Of a DNA stretch of 64,000 bases, positions 9,066 through 18,226 are shown in pieces. Every line of letters begins with the position of its first letter. Positions within the stretch are counted from its first letter, which is position 1. The translations under genes and the position numbers were made by a program. The notes under the pieces were generated by a model. That model worked only from the letters and a program-made list of their open reading frames with translations, was not told where the DNA came from and searched no databases. The DNA comes from Pseudothauera lacus (lineage in GTDB: Bacteria; Pseudomonadota; Gammaproteobacteria; Burkholderiales; Rhodocyclaceae). The DNA is taken from contig NZ_PZKC01000013.1 in assembly GCF_003034845.1 (NCBI RefSeq), positions 1 to 64,000 of the forward strand, given 5' to 3'.

Positions 9066-9461
9066 TCAGCTGCGCAAGGCATTGAACAAGGTATAGCCGG
9101 CCCAGGTCATCAGCAGCGCACCGGCCACATGGGCGAGCAGGTGGCCGGCGAACCAGCCCCACTCACCACGCTGGACGAGGTGAAAGGCCTCGGCGGAGAA
9201 GGTCGAAAAGGTGGTCAGCCCGCCCAGCACGCCGGTGGTCATCAAGAGCTTCAGTGCCGGACTCATTGCCGGCCAGGCCTGGATCACCGCCAGCACCACG
9301 CCCATCAGGAAACCGCCCAACAGGTTGGCCACCAGCGTGCCGAGAGGCAGCAGCGGGAACAGACCATTGAGCAGCAGGCCCAGCCCCCAGCGCAGCCAGG
9401 CGCCGCAGGCTGCGCCGATGCCCACCGCGGCAAAGGCGGCAAAACCCAGATGGGCACTCAT
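9066..9461 (-). CDS. crcB: Fluoride ion channel CrcB (Fluc)
   Basis: The 131-residue hydrophobic protein has four predicted membrane segments. Family motifs are present: the GAWLRW segment near residue 20, the conserved Asn in ANLLGGFLMG, and TTFSTFS near residue 83 with the fluoride-coordinating Phe and the central Na+ site. Fluc channels are dual-topology dimers that export toxic fluoride. The start codon overlaps the stop codon of the upstream mscS-type gene (ATGA), so translation is coupled. No fluoride riboswitch is seen; the gene has no leader of its own. Confidence 0.93.
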   Translation of the reverse strand: MSAHLGFAAFAAVGIGAACGAWLRWGLGLLLNGLFPLLPLGTLVANLLGGFLMGVVLAVIQAWPAMSPALKLLMTTGVLGGLTTFSTFSAEAFHLVQRGEWGWFAGHLLAHVAGALLMTWAGYTLFNALRS

Positions 9462-10612
9462 GCCGCACTCGCGGGCGCCGCAGCGGCGGCAAGCGCCGCC
9501 TCCGCGGCCGGCCCGTCGACATGCACACCTTCGGGCAGGTGCAGGGTGCGGGTCGGGAAGGCAATCTCGGCGCCATGTGCGGCAACGATGTCGGCAATCT
9601 TCAACATCACGTCCTGCTTGATCTCGTGGAACAGCACCCAGGCGGTGGTCTTGGTGAAGGTGTACACCATGATGTCGAGCGAGGACGCGCCGAACTTGTT
9701 CAAGTTCACAATCATGGTCTGGCTCTGGTCGATATCGGGGTGCTCACGCAGCATGGCCTTGATGCCGGCGGCGATAGCCTCCACCCGATCCAGATCGTCA
9801 TAGCGCACGCCCACGGTCTCGAAGATGCGCCGGTTGGTCATGCGCGAGGGGTTCTCCACGGTGATCTGGGTAAACACCGCGTTGGGCACGTAGAGCGGGC
9901 GCTTGTCGAAGGTACGGATACGAGTGAGACGCCAGCCGATCTCCTCCACCGTACCCTCGATCTCCTTGTCCGGCGAGCGCACCCAGTCGCCCACCGCGAA
10001 GGGACGATCCAGATACACCATCAGCCCGCCAAAGAAGTTGGCCAGCAGGTCCTTGGCCGCGAAACCCACCGCGATGCCGCCGATGCCTCCGAAGGCGAGC
10101 ACGCCGGAAATCGAAAAACCCAGACTCTGCAAGCCGACCAGGGTGGCGGTGATCAGCACCGACACGCGCAACAGCTTGCCGATGGCGTCCACCGTGGTGC
10201 GGTCCACCGGTTCGCCACGCGCCACGCGCTGCTGCACGATGCTGTCCTGCACGTTACGGATGAACTGGATGAGGAACCAGGTGATGCAGGCGATCACCCC
10301 GACCGTGCGCGCCGGACCAACCGCCTCGAAGATCGCCGCATCGGTCTCGGTGTGCACGATCTGCGCGGCAAAGGCAATGCCTATGATCCACGCCAGCACG
10401 GTGAGCGGCTTGCGCGCCGCCGACACCAGGGCGTTGTCCCACGGCGTGGCGGTATGCAGGGTGCGCTCTTCCAGTTTCGCCAGCGCGCGGCGCAGGAAGA
10501 AATTGGCCACCACCACCGCCAGCACCACCAGGAAGATCTGCGTGATCAGCATCAGGGTGGCATCGCCCCCGGTGATCTCGGCGATGAACTTGTCTACCGT
10601 GCTTTCGTCCAT
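9458..10612 (-). CDS. MscS-family mechanosensitive ion channel
   Basis: The protein has several N-terminal membrane helices and then the diagnostic pore helix TM3 (GGIGGIAVGFAAKDLLANFFGGLMV). The cytoplasmic beta domain (DRPFAVGDWV...GTVEEIGWRLTRIRTFD) and alpha/beta cage follow. MscS channels open on membrane tension during osmotic downshock. The length (384 aa) is nearer to YnaI/YbdG-type channels than to MscS itself. An Ala-rich tail of about 20 residues ends the protein. The ATG at 10612 was chosen; a TTG at 10630 is the alternative. It is first in the operon with crcB and hrpA. Confidence 0.92.
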   Translation of the reverse strand: MDESTVDKFIAEITGGDATLMLITQIFLVVLAVVVANFFLRRALAKLEERTLHTATPWDNALVSAARKPLTVLAWIIGIAFAAQIVHTETDAAIFEAVGPARTVGVIACITWFLIQFIRNVQDSIVQQRVARGEPVDRTTVDAIGKLLRVSVLITATLVGLQSLGFSISGVLAFGGIGGIAVGFAAKDLLANFFGGLMVYLDRPFAVGDWVRSPDKEIEGTVEEIGWRLTRIRTFDKRPLYVPNAVFTQITVENPSRMTNRRIFETVGVRYDDLDRVEAIAAGIKAMLREHPDIDQSQTMIVNLNKFGASSLDIMVYTFTKTTAWVLFHEIKQDVMLKIADIVAAHGAEIAFPTRTLHLPEGVHVDGPAAEAALAAAAAPASAA

Positions 10613-10648
10613 GTGTCTGCGAACCGTCAAACGTGCGGCAAAGTGCGC

Positions 10649-10654
10649 ATTCTA
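10649..10654 (-). promoter_or_regulatory. Candidate -10 box of mscS-crcB-hrpA
   Basis: TAGAAT on the minus strand lies 36 bp upstream of the channel gene's ATG. No convincing -35 hexamer is present at the usual distance. Confidence 0.35.
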
Positions 10655-10688
10655 CCGGACCCCCTCCGGAACCGCCGTCGCGATGGTG

Positions 10689-10694
10689 TAGCAT
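10689..10694 (+). promoter_or_regulatory. Candidate -10 box of the antiporter gene
   Basis: TAGCAT lies 45 bp upstream of the ATG at 10740. The same hexamer in the same setting (GTAGCATGG) precedes the HlyD-type gene at 13899. No -35 match is evident. Confidence 0.3.
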
Positions 10695-10739
10695 GGCCCA
10701 CCGCCTATCCGGCACGGACGCCTTCCGGACCCAGGACGC

Positions 10740-11993
10740 ATGGCCCTGACCTTCTTCTCCCTCGGACTGATCGTCTTTCTCGCCTACCTGTTCCGGGCGC
10801 TGTTCGATCGCACGCGCATACCCGACGTGCTGCTGCTGATGCTGCTCGGCATCCTCATCGGCCCGGTGCTGGGTTGGGCGGAGGGCGACGACTTCGGCAA
10901 GGCCGGGCCGGTGCTGGCCACCCTGGCGCTGATCGTGATCCTGCTGGAGAGCGGCACCTCGCTGCACCTGACCACGCTACGGCGCTCGCTGTCCAGCACG
11001 CTGGGGCTCACCCTGGCATCCTTCTTCGGCACCATGGCGGTGGTCGCCGCCATCGGCCACCTGCTCTTCGGCCTGCCGCTGCTGCTCGCGCTGGTGCTGG
11101 GCGGCACGCTGGGCGGCACCTCGTCCGCGGTGGTGATCCCCATGGTGCAGGGCCTGCGCATGAGTGAGCGCAGTTCCACCGTGCTGGTAATGGAGTCCGC
11201 GCTCACCGACGTGCTGTGCATCGTCGCGGTATATGCGCTGCTCGACGCCAAGCGCTACGGCGAGCTGGCGCTCGGGCCGATGAGCTTCGGCATCGCCCAG
11301 TCGCTGGGGCTGGCGGTGCTCGCCGGGCTGGCCGGCGGGGTGTGCTGGCTGCTCATCCTGCGCGCCGTGCGGCGCATCCCCGCGAGCCTGTTCGCCTCCA
11401 TCGCCTTTGCGATGATCCTCTACGGCGCCGCCGAACACCTGCAGATCTCCGGTGCCATCACCGTGCTGGCCTTCGGCATCACCCTCACCAACCGCTCGCG
11501 CCTCGGCCTGGCGCGGCTGGGCAAGCTGCCGGCGCTGTCCGGCGCCGATCTGGGTTACTTCCGCGAATGGGTGTTCCTGCTCAAGGTGTTCTTCTTCATC
11601 TATCTCGGCCTGGCGCTGGAGTTTACCGACTGGCGCCTGTTTGCCATCGCCGGCGCGCTGGTGCTGGGCATCTACCTGCTGCGCCTGCTGCTGATCAACT
11701 TCGTAGCCGACCGCAACACGCCGCGCAGCGAAGGGCCGGTGATGGCGGTGATGGCGCCGAAGGGGCTCGCCGCCGCGGTACTGGCGGGGGTGCCGCTGCA
11801 GTACGGCATCGAGGAAGGCATGCTGATGCAGGACTTCAGCTTCGTCGTGGTGTTCGTCAGCATCACCCTGACCGCATTGCTCATCCCGTTGCTGAGCCTG
11901 CCGGCGGTGCGACGGCCGTGGGAACTGCCGCTGCGCAGGCTGACGCCCGACAGCACACCGGCAAGCGACGGCACGCCGGGCGAGACACGCTGA
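10740..11993 (+). CDS. Cation:proton antiporter (Na_H_Exchanger family)
   Basis: The 417-residue protein is strongly hydrophobic, with about 11-12 predicted membrane helices and a short hydrophilic tail. The conserved segment GGTLGGTSSAVVIPMVQGL and the following MESALTD (near residue 149) correspond to the unwound helix and the carboxylate pair of CPA-family exchangers. It probably exchanges Na+ or K+ for H+ across the inner membrane; the ion cannot be told from sequence. No KTN/RCK nucleotide-binding domain is attached. It stands alone between the divergent mscS operon and glnS. Confidence 0.88.
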   Translation: MALTFFSLGLIVFLAYLFRALFDRTRIPDVLLLMLLGILIGPVLGWAEGDDFGKAGPVLATLALIVILLESGTSLHLTTLRRSLSSTLGLTLASFFGTMAVVAAIGHLLFGLPLLLALVLGGTLGGTSSAVVIPMVQGLRMSERSSTVLVMESALTDVLCIVAVYALLDAKRYGELALGPMSFGIAQSLGLAVLAGLAGGVCWLLILRAVRRIPASLFASIAFAMILYGAAEHLQISGAITVLAFGITLTNRSRLGLARLGKLPALSGADLGYFREWVFLLKVFFFIYLGLALEFTDWRLFAIAGALVLGIYLLRLLLINFVADRNTPRSEGPVMAVMAPKGLAAAVLAGVPLQYGIEEGMLMQDFSFVVVFVSITLTALLIPLLSLPAVRRPWELPLRRLTPDSTPASDGTPGETR

Positions 11994-12032
11994 AGCCGTA
12001 TTGAGCCCGCGGCCCGCCCGCCGGGCTTGGGC

Positions 12033-12038
12033 TACAAT
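12033..12038 (+). promoter_or_regulatory. Candidate -10 box of glnS
   Basis: TACAAT lies 50 bp upstream of the glnS ATG. A GC-rich inverted repeat (12004-12009 with 12022-12027), possibly the end of the antiporter transcript, sits just before it. No good -35 hexamer is visible. Confidence 0.4.
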
Positions 12039-12088
12039 TGCGCGCTATTCACGCCGGATGCGGCGTGGCAACCTCCTCCGAACAGCAC

Positions 12089-13813
12089 ATGAACCCCAAT
12101 ACGCCCAAGGACGCCGCCCCCGCGGCCGCCAGCAACTTCATCCGCAACATCGTCGAAGAAGACATGCGCAGCGGCAAATGGAACGGCCGCGTGGAAACGC
12201 GCTTCCCGCCCGAACCGAACGGCTACCTGCACTACGGCCACGCCAAGTCGATCTGCCTGAACTTCGGCCTCGCCGAACAGTACGGCGGCGTCTGCCACCT
12301 GCGCTTCGACGACACCAACCCGGAGAAGGAAGAGCAGGAGTACGTCGATTCCATCGTCGAGGCGGTGCAGTGGCTGGGCTACGACTGGGGCCAGCACCTG
12401 TATTTCGCCTCGGACTACTTCGAGCGCATGTACGAGTACGCCGAATACCTCATCCGCGCCGGCAAGGCCTACGTCGATTCGCTCTCCGCCGAAGAGATGC
12501 GCGCCTACCGCGGCACGCTCACCGAAGCGGGCAAGGACAGTCCCTTCCGTACCCGCAGCGTGGACGAGAACCTCGACCTCTTCCGCCGCATGCGCGACGG
12601 CGAGTTTCCCGACGGCACGCACATCCTGCGCGCCCGGATCGACATGGCCAGCCCCAACATCAACCTGCGCGATCCGGCCATCTACCGCATCCGCAAGGTG
12701 GCGCATCACCGCGCCGGCGACAAGTGGTGCGTGTACCCGATGTACACCTTCGCGCACCCGATCGAAGACGCCATCGAGAACATCACCCACTCCATCTGCA
12801 CGCTGGAGTTCGAGGACCAGCGCCCGTTCTACGACTGGCTGCTCGACGCGCTCGCCGAAGGCGGCCACTTCGCCCGCCCGCTGCCGCAGCAGATCGAGTT
12901 CGCGCGCCTTAACCTGACCTACGTGGTGCTCTCCAAGCGCAAGCTGATCCAGCTCGTCGATGAAGGCCATGTCGCCGGCTGGGACGACCCGCGCCTGCCC
13001 ACGCTGATCGGTGCACGCCGCCGCGGCTACACGCCGGAAGGCTTCCGCCGCTTCGCCGAGCGCATCGGGGTGTCGAAAGCCGATTCGTGGATCGACATCA
13101 GCGTGCTCGAAGAGTGCATGCGCGAGCACCTCAACGAAGCGGCCGAACGCCGCGTCGCCGTGCTCGACCCCTTGAAGCTGATCATCACCAACTACCCGGA
13201 AGGCGAGAGCGAGCTCTGCCAGGCGCCCAACCATCCGCTGAAGCCGGAACTCGGCAAGCGCGACATGCCCTTCACCCGCGAACTGTGGATCGAGCGCGAG
13301 GACTTCATGGAAGCGCCGGTCAAGGGCTACCACCGCCTCTACCCGGGCAACATGGCGCGCCTGCGCTACGGCTTCGTCATCCAGTGCACCGGCTGCGAGA
13401 AGGATGCCGACGGCAACATCACCGCGGTGCTCGCCGAGTACATGCCGGACTCCAGGTCCGGCACGCCGGGCGCCGACAACTACAAGGTCAAGGGCAACCT
13501 GCACTGGGTCTCGGCCGCGCACGGCTACCAGGCCGAAGTGCGGCTCTACGACCGCCTCTTCGCCCACCCCAATCCCGGCGCGCGCCGCGAGGGTGATGCG
13601 GAAGGGCTGGAGCGCAGCTTCCTCGACGACATCAACCCGGACTCGATGCGCGTCATCCAGGCCTGGCTGGAGCCCGCGCTCAAGCATGCCCGGGCGGAGG
13701 AGCGCTTCCAGTTCGAGCGCCACGGCTACTTCGTCGCCGACCGCCGCGATTCGCGCGACGGCGCACCGGTGTTCAACCGCACGGTGACCCTCAAGGACAC
13801 CTGGAAGAAGTAG
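12089..13813 (+). CDS. glnS: Glutaminyl-tRNA synthetase
   Basis: This class I synthetase charges tRNA-Gln with glutamine. The HIGH-type motif is HYGH at residues 48-51 within PPEPNGYLHYGHAKS, and the KMSKS-type motif is LSKRK at 281-285. The C-terminal beta-barrel anticodon-binding domain follows. The length (574 aa) is close to the E. coli enzyme (554). The ATG at 12089 was chosen; an in-frame TTG at 12038 falls inside the putative -10 box. Its presence implies direct charging of tRNA-Gln. It appears monocistronic. Confidence 0.96.
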   Translation: MNPNTPKDAAPAAASNFIRNIVEEDMRSGKWNGRVETRFPPEPNGYLHYGHAKSICLNFGLAEQYGGVCHLRFDDTNPEKEEQEYVDSIVEAVQWLGYDWGQHLYFASDYFERMYEYAEYLIRAGKAYVDSLSAEEMRAYRGTLTEAGKDSPFRTRSVDENLDLFRRMRDGEFPDGTHILRARIDMASPNINLRDPAIYRIRKVAHHRAGDKWCVYPMYTFAHPIEDAIENITHSICTLEFEDQRPFYDWLLDALAEGGHFARPLPQQIEFARLNLTYVVLSKRKLIQLVDEGHVAGWDDPRLPTLIGARRRGYTPEGFRRFAERIGVSKADSWIDISVLEECMREHLNEAAERRVAVLDPLKLIITNYPEGESELCQAPNHPLKPELGKRDMPFTRELWIEREDFMEAPVKGYHRLYPGNMARLRYGFVIQCTGCEKDADGNITAVLAEYMPDSRSGTPGADNYKVKGNLHWVSAAHGYQAEVRLYDRLFAHPNPGARREGDAEGLERSFLDDINPDSMRVIQAWLEPALKHARAEERFQFERHGYFVADRRDSRDGAPVFNRTVTLKDTWKK

Positions 13814-13846
13814 GTCGACAGCCCGCCTGAGGGCATCGCGAGCAGG

Positions 13847-13865
13847 CCCGGAAGCCCTTTCCGGG
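13847..13865 (+). terminator. Hairpin after glnS
   Basis: A 7-bp stem (13847-13853 with 13859-13865) lies 33 bp after the glnS stop. It has no T-tract, so termination by it alone is doubtful. Confidence 0.3.
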
Positions 13866-13898
13866 CACCCGGGCTACGCAAGGACGGTGCGATCCGGG

Positions 13899-13904
13899 TA
13901 GCAT
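13899..13904 (+). promoter_or_regulatory. Candidate -10 box of the export operon
   Basis: TAGCAT lies 27 bp upstream of the first gene of the HlyD-ABC-permease operon, in the same GTAGCATGG context as at 10689. Confidence 0.3.
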
Positions 13905-13931
13905 GGGCGTACCGCAGCACGGAAGCGCCCC

Positions 13932-15086
13932 ATGACACGCAGCTCGCGCGGCATCCTCATCGCCCTCGCCATCATCGCGGCGCTCGCCGCCGCCGCGATG
14001 TGGCTGACCCGCCCCCAGCCCCTGCCGGTGATCGCCAAGGCGGTCGACCGCGGGCGGGTGGAGGCCAGCGTCTCCAACACCCGCGCCGGCGAGGTTGAAG
14101 CCTGCCAGCGCACCCGGCTGTCCACCATCCTCGGCGGACGCATCGAATACCTCGGCGTCAAGGAAGGCGACCGGGTCGAGGCCGGCCAGGTGCTGATGCG
14201 CCTGTGGCACCAGGACATCCAGGCACGCGCCGAGGTGGCCGCGGCGCAACTGGCCACCGCACGCAGCCGCGCCAACGAGGCCTGCGCCGTCGCCGCCAAT
14301 GCGGAGCGCGAGGCCGAGCGCCAGGAGGCGCTGGCCGCGCGCGGCTTCGTCTCGCCCTCGCGCGCCGAGGGCGCACGCAGCGAGGCCGAGGCGCGGCGCG
14401 CCGGCTGCAGCAGCGCGCGCGCCGACATCGCCACCGCGCAGCGCCAACTCGACGCGGCCGGCACCGACCTGGGGCGCATCGTCATCGCCGCGCCCTTTGC
14501 CGGCACGGTGGCGCGCATCACCGGCGAACTGGGCGAATACTCCACCCCGTCGCCGCCCGGCGTGCCCACGCCGCCCGCCATCGAGCTGCTGGACGATTCC
14601 TGCCTGTACGTGAAGGCGCCGATGGACGAGGTGGACGCCCCGCGCATCCAGCCCGGCCAGGCCGCCCGGGTCAGCGTCGATGCGCTGCCGGGACGGCAGT
14701 TCGAGGCCACCGTGCGGCGCGTCGCCCCTTACGTCTCGGCGCAGGAACGCCAGGCGCGCACGGTGGACATCGATGTCGACTTCGCCTCGCAGGACGAGGC
14801 ACGCGGCCTGCTGGTGGGCTACAGCGCGGACGTGGAGATCATCCTCGCCACCCGCGAGGATGTGCTGCGCGTGCCCACCGCGGCGCTGCGCCCGGGCAAC
14901 ACGGTGCTGGTGGTGGGCGCCGACGGCATACTGGAGGAGCGCAGCCTGCAGACCGGGGTGGCGAACTGGGAGTACACCGAGGTCACCGGCGGTCTCGCCG
15001 CGGGCGAGCGCATCGTCACCTCGCTGGAGCGCGAAGGCGTGCGCCCCGGCGTGCGGGTCACAGTGGAAGGCGCGGACGGGGGCTGA
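13932..15086 (+). CDS. HlyD/RND-type periplasmic adaptor subunit
   Basis: The 384-residue protein starts with a single membrane anchor (about residues 8-26). It then has a split lipoyl domain ([25 protein letters not shown] and, after the hairpin, [13 protein letters not shown]) around an Ala/Glu-rich alpha-helical hairpin of about 90 residues. Beta-barrel and membrane-proximal domains follow. This is the MacA architecture: the adaptor links an inner-membrane ABC pump to an outer-membrane TolC-type channel, which is not in this window. It is followed after 8 bp by the ABC ATPase gene and is the first gene of a four-gene operon. Confidence 0.9.
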   Translation: MTRSSRGILIALAIIAALAAAAMWLTRPQPLPVIAKAVDRGRVEASVSNTRAGEVEACQRTRLSTILGGRIEYLGVKEGDRVEAGQVLMRLWHQDIQARAEVAAAQLATARSRANEACAVAANAEREAERQEALAARGFVSPSRAEGARSEAEARRAGCSSARADIATAQRQLDAAGTDLGRIVIAAPFAGTVARITGELGEYSTPSPPGVPTPPAIELLDDSCLYVKAPMDEVDAPRIQPGQAARVSVDALPGRQFEATVRRVAPYVSAQERQARTVDIDVDFASQDEARGLLVGYSADVEIILATREDVLRVPTAALRPGNTVLVVGADGILEERSLQTGVANWEYTEVTGGLAAGERIVTSLEREGVRPGVRVTVEGADGG

Positions 15087-15094
15087 CGGCGGCG

Positions 15095-15795
<701 letters not shown>

Positions 15796-15796
<1 letters not shown>

Positions 15797-17004
15797 TGCG
15801 CGCCGCCGACACCCTGCGCTTCGCCACCCGCGCGGCCACCGGCAACCCGCTGCGCACCGCGCTGATGGTGCTGGCGATGGCCATCGGGGTGGCCGCGGTG
15901 GTGGTGCTCACCGCGCTCGGCGACGGCGCGCGGCGCTACGTGGTGGGCGAGTTCGGCGCGCTCGGCAGCAATCTCATCATCGTGCTGCCCGGGCGCTCCG
16001 AGACCGGCGGCATCAACCCGGGCAGCTTCGTCACCTCGACGCCGCGCGACCTCACCGTGGGCGACGCCGAGGCCCTGCTGCGCTCGCCCTGGGTACGCCG
16101 CGTGGCGCCGTTGTCGGTGGGCAACAGCGAGATCTCCGCCGGTGGGCGGCTGCGCGAAGTGGTGGTGCTGGGCACCAGCGCCGACTACACCGCGGTGCGC
16201 CAGACCGATGTCGCGCTCGGCCGCTTCCTGCCGCGCGAAGACCTGCGCCGCGCCACCAACGTGGCGGTGATCGGCGCCACCGTGCAGCGCGAGCTGTTCG
16301 GCAACACGCCGGCGGTGGGCCGCCTGGTGCGCATCGGCGACCGCCGCTTCCGCGTCATCGGGGTGATGGCCTCGGCCGGCCAGGGCCTGGGGATGAACAC
16401 CGACGAGCTGGTGATCGTGCCGGTGGCCGCAGCGCAGGCGATGTTCGACACCAACACCCTGTTCCGCATCCTCGTCGAAGCGCGCGAGCGCGCCGCACTC
16501 GAGGTAGCCAAGGACGACATCGCCGAAATCATCCGCAACCGCCACGCCGGCGAGGAGGACGTCACCCTGCTCACCCAGGATGCGGTGCTCGACACCTTCG
16601 ACCGCATCCTCGGCACGCTGACCCTGGCGGTGGCCGGCATCGCGGCGATCAGCCTGGCGGTGGCGGGCATCCTGGTGATGAACGTGATGCTGGTCGCGGT
16701 GACCCAGCGCACCGCCGAGATCGGCCTGCTGAAGGCCCTCGGCGCCGAGACGCACACCATCCGCAACGCCTTCCTGGTGGAAGCCAGCCTGCTCTCGCTG
16801 GCCGGCGGGCTGGCCGGGCTGGCGCTCGGCCACGGCGGCGCCGCCCTGCTGCGCCTGACCTGGCCGGTGCTGCCGGCGTGGCCGCCGGACTGGGCGGTGG
16901 CTGCCGGCCTCGGCACCGCGCTGTTCACCGGCATCCTCTTCGGCGTGCTGCCGGCGCGCCGCGCCGCCCGGCTGGACCCGGTGCAGGCGCTGGCGAAGAG
17001 GTAA
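15796..17004 (+). CDS. MacB-like ABC transporter permease (first of two)
   Basis: The 402-residue protein has one N-terminal membrane helix and a periplasmic MacB_PCD core of about 220 residues. A C-terminal FtsX domain has three helices and the usual ending LPARRAARLDPVQALAKR. Unlike MacB it carries no ATPase domain; that is encoded separately upstream. The start overlaps the stop of the ATPase gene, which indicates translational coupling. The substrate is unknown; MacB relatives export macrolides, peptides, lipids or siderophores. Confidence 0.9.
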
Positions 17005-17009
17005 GCAGC

Positions 17010-18209
17010 ATGCCCTGGCGCGACTTCGCCCTGCTCGCGCTGCGCGCGCTCACCGCCCACCGCCTGCGCAGCTTCCTCACCCTGCTCGGCATCGCCGTGG
17101 GCATCGCCGCGGTGATCCTGCTCACCTCCATCGGCGAGGGCGTGCACCGCTACATGCTCACCGAGTTCACCCAGTTCGGCACCAACATCATCGAGATCAC
17201 CCCGGGCCGCCAGGGCGCGCGCGGCGGCCCACCCGGCGTGCCCAACACCGCGCGCGAACTCACCCTGGACGATGCCGCGGCGCTGGAACGCCTGCCCAAC
17301 GTCACCGGCGTCACCCCGGTGGTGTTCGGCAACTCCGAGGTACACGGCAACGGCCGCGTGCGGCGCACCTCGATCTACGGCGTGGGCAGCGACTTCGTCC
17401 GCGTGGTCGCCCTGCAGGTGCGCGCCGGGCGCTTCCTGCCGCCCGACGACCCGGCCCATGCACGTGCCTTCGTGGTGCTCGGCGCCAAGCTGAAGCACGA
17501 ATTGTTCGGCGAGGCCAACGCGCTGGGCGAACGCGTGCGCATCGGCGGCGAGCGCTACCGGGTGATCGGCGTGATGGAGGAAAAGGGCCAGGTGCTCGGT
17601 TTCGACCTCGACGACACCGCCTACATCCCCGCCGGACGGGCCCTCGCGCTCTACCAGCGCGATGGCCTGATGGAGATCAATGTGGCCTATGCCGAGGGCG
17701 TACCGGCAGCCAGCGTGGCCGCCGACATCCGTCGCGTGCTGAGCGCGCGCCACGGACGCGAGGACTTCACCCTGACCACCCAGGAAGACATGCTGCGCAC
17801 GCTGTCCAACATCCTCGACATCCTCACCCTGGCGGTGGGTGCGCTGGGCGGCATCTCGCTGGCGGTGGGCGGGGTGGGCATCGTCACCATCATGACCATC
17901 GCCGTGGCCGAGCGCACCAACGAGATCGGCCTGCTGGTGGCGCTGGGCGCACGGCGCAGCACCGTGCTGCTGCTCTTTCTCGCCGAGGCGGTGCTCCTCT
18001 CCGCGCTGGGCGGCGCGCTGGGTCTGGCGCTCGGCATCGGCATCGCGCAGTTGATCAACGCCGCCGCCCCCGCGTTGCCGGTGAGCACCCCCTGGCACTT
18101 CGTCGTCCTCGCCGAAGCGGTGGCAGTGGTCATCGGCCTCGCCGCCGGCGTGCTGCCCGCGCGCCGCGCCGCCGGCATGGACCCGGTCGCGGCGCTGCGC
18201 GCCGAGTAA
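17010..18209 (+). CDS. MacB-like ABC transporter permease (second of two)
   Basis: The 399-residue protein has the same layout as its neighbour: N-terminal helix, periplasmic core with a GxPGVPNT insertion, and a C-terminal FtsX domain ending LPARRAAGMDPVAALRAE. It differs clearly in sequence, so the two permeases probably form a heterodimer around the shared ATPase and adaptor. The ATG lies 5 bp after the previous stop. The gene converges on the EIIC-EAL gene with 17 bp between the stops. Confidence 0.9.
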   Translation: MPWRDFALLALRALTAHRLRSFLTLLGIAVGIAAVILLTSIGEGVHRYMLTEFTQFGTNIIEITPGRQGARGGPPGVPNTARELTLDDAAALERLPNVTGVTPVVFGNSEVHGNGRVRRTSIYGVGSDFVRVVALQVRAGRFLPPDDPAHARAFVVLGAKLKHELFGEANALGERVRIGGERYRVIGVMEEKGQVLGFDLDDTAYIPAGRALALYQRDGLMEINVAYAEGVPAASVAADIRRVLSARHGREDFTLTTQEDMLRTLSNILDILTLAVGALGGISLAVGGVGIVTIMTIAVAERTNEIGLLVALGARRSTVLLLFLAEAVLLSALGGALGLALGIGIAQLINAAAPALPVSTPWHFVVLAEAVAVVIGLAAGVLPARRAAGMDPVAALRAE

Positions 18210-18226
18210 GGGCACCAACGCTGGCT

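Noticed and set aside
4869-9803. Very long open frame on the plus strand opposite hrpA and crcB
   Set aside because: It is antisense to hrpA with its clear helicase motifs. In GC-rich DNA the third-codon GC bias opens such frames, and its product is low-complexity Gly/Ala/Arg/Gln-rich with no recognisable domain.
10613-10739. Fluoride riboswitch for crcB
   Set aside because: crcB has no leader of its own, and the region before mscS shows no crcB-motif fold.
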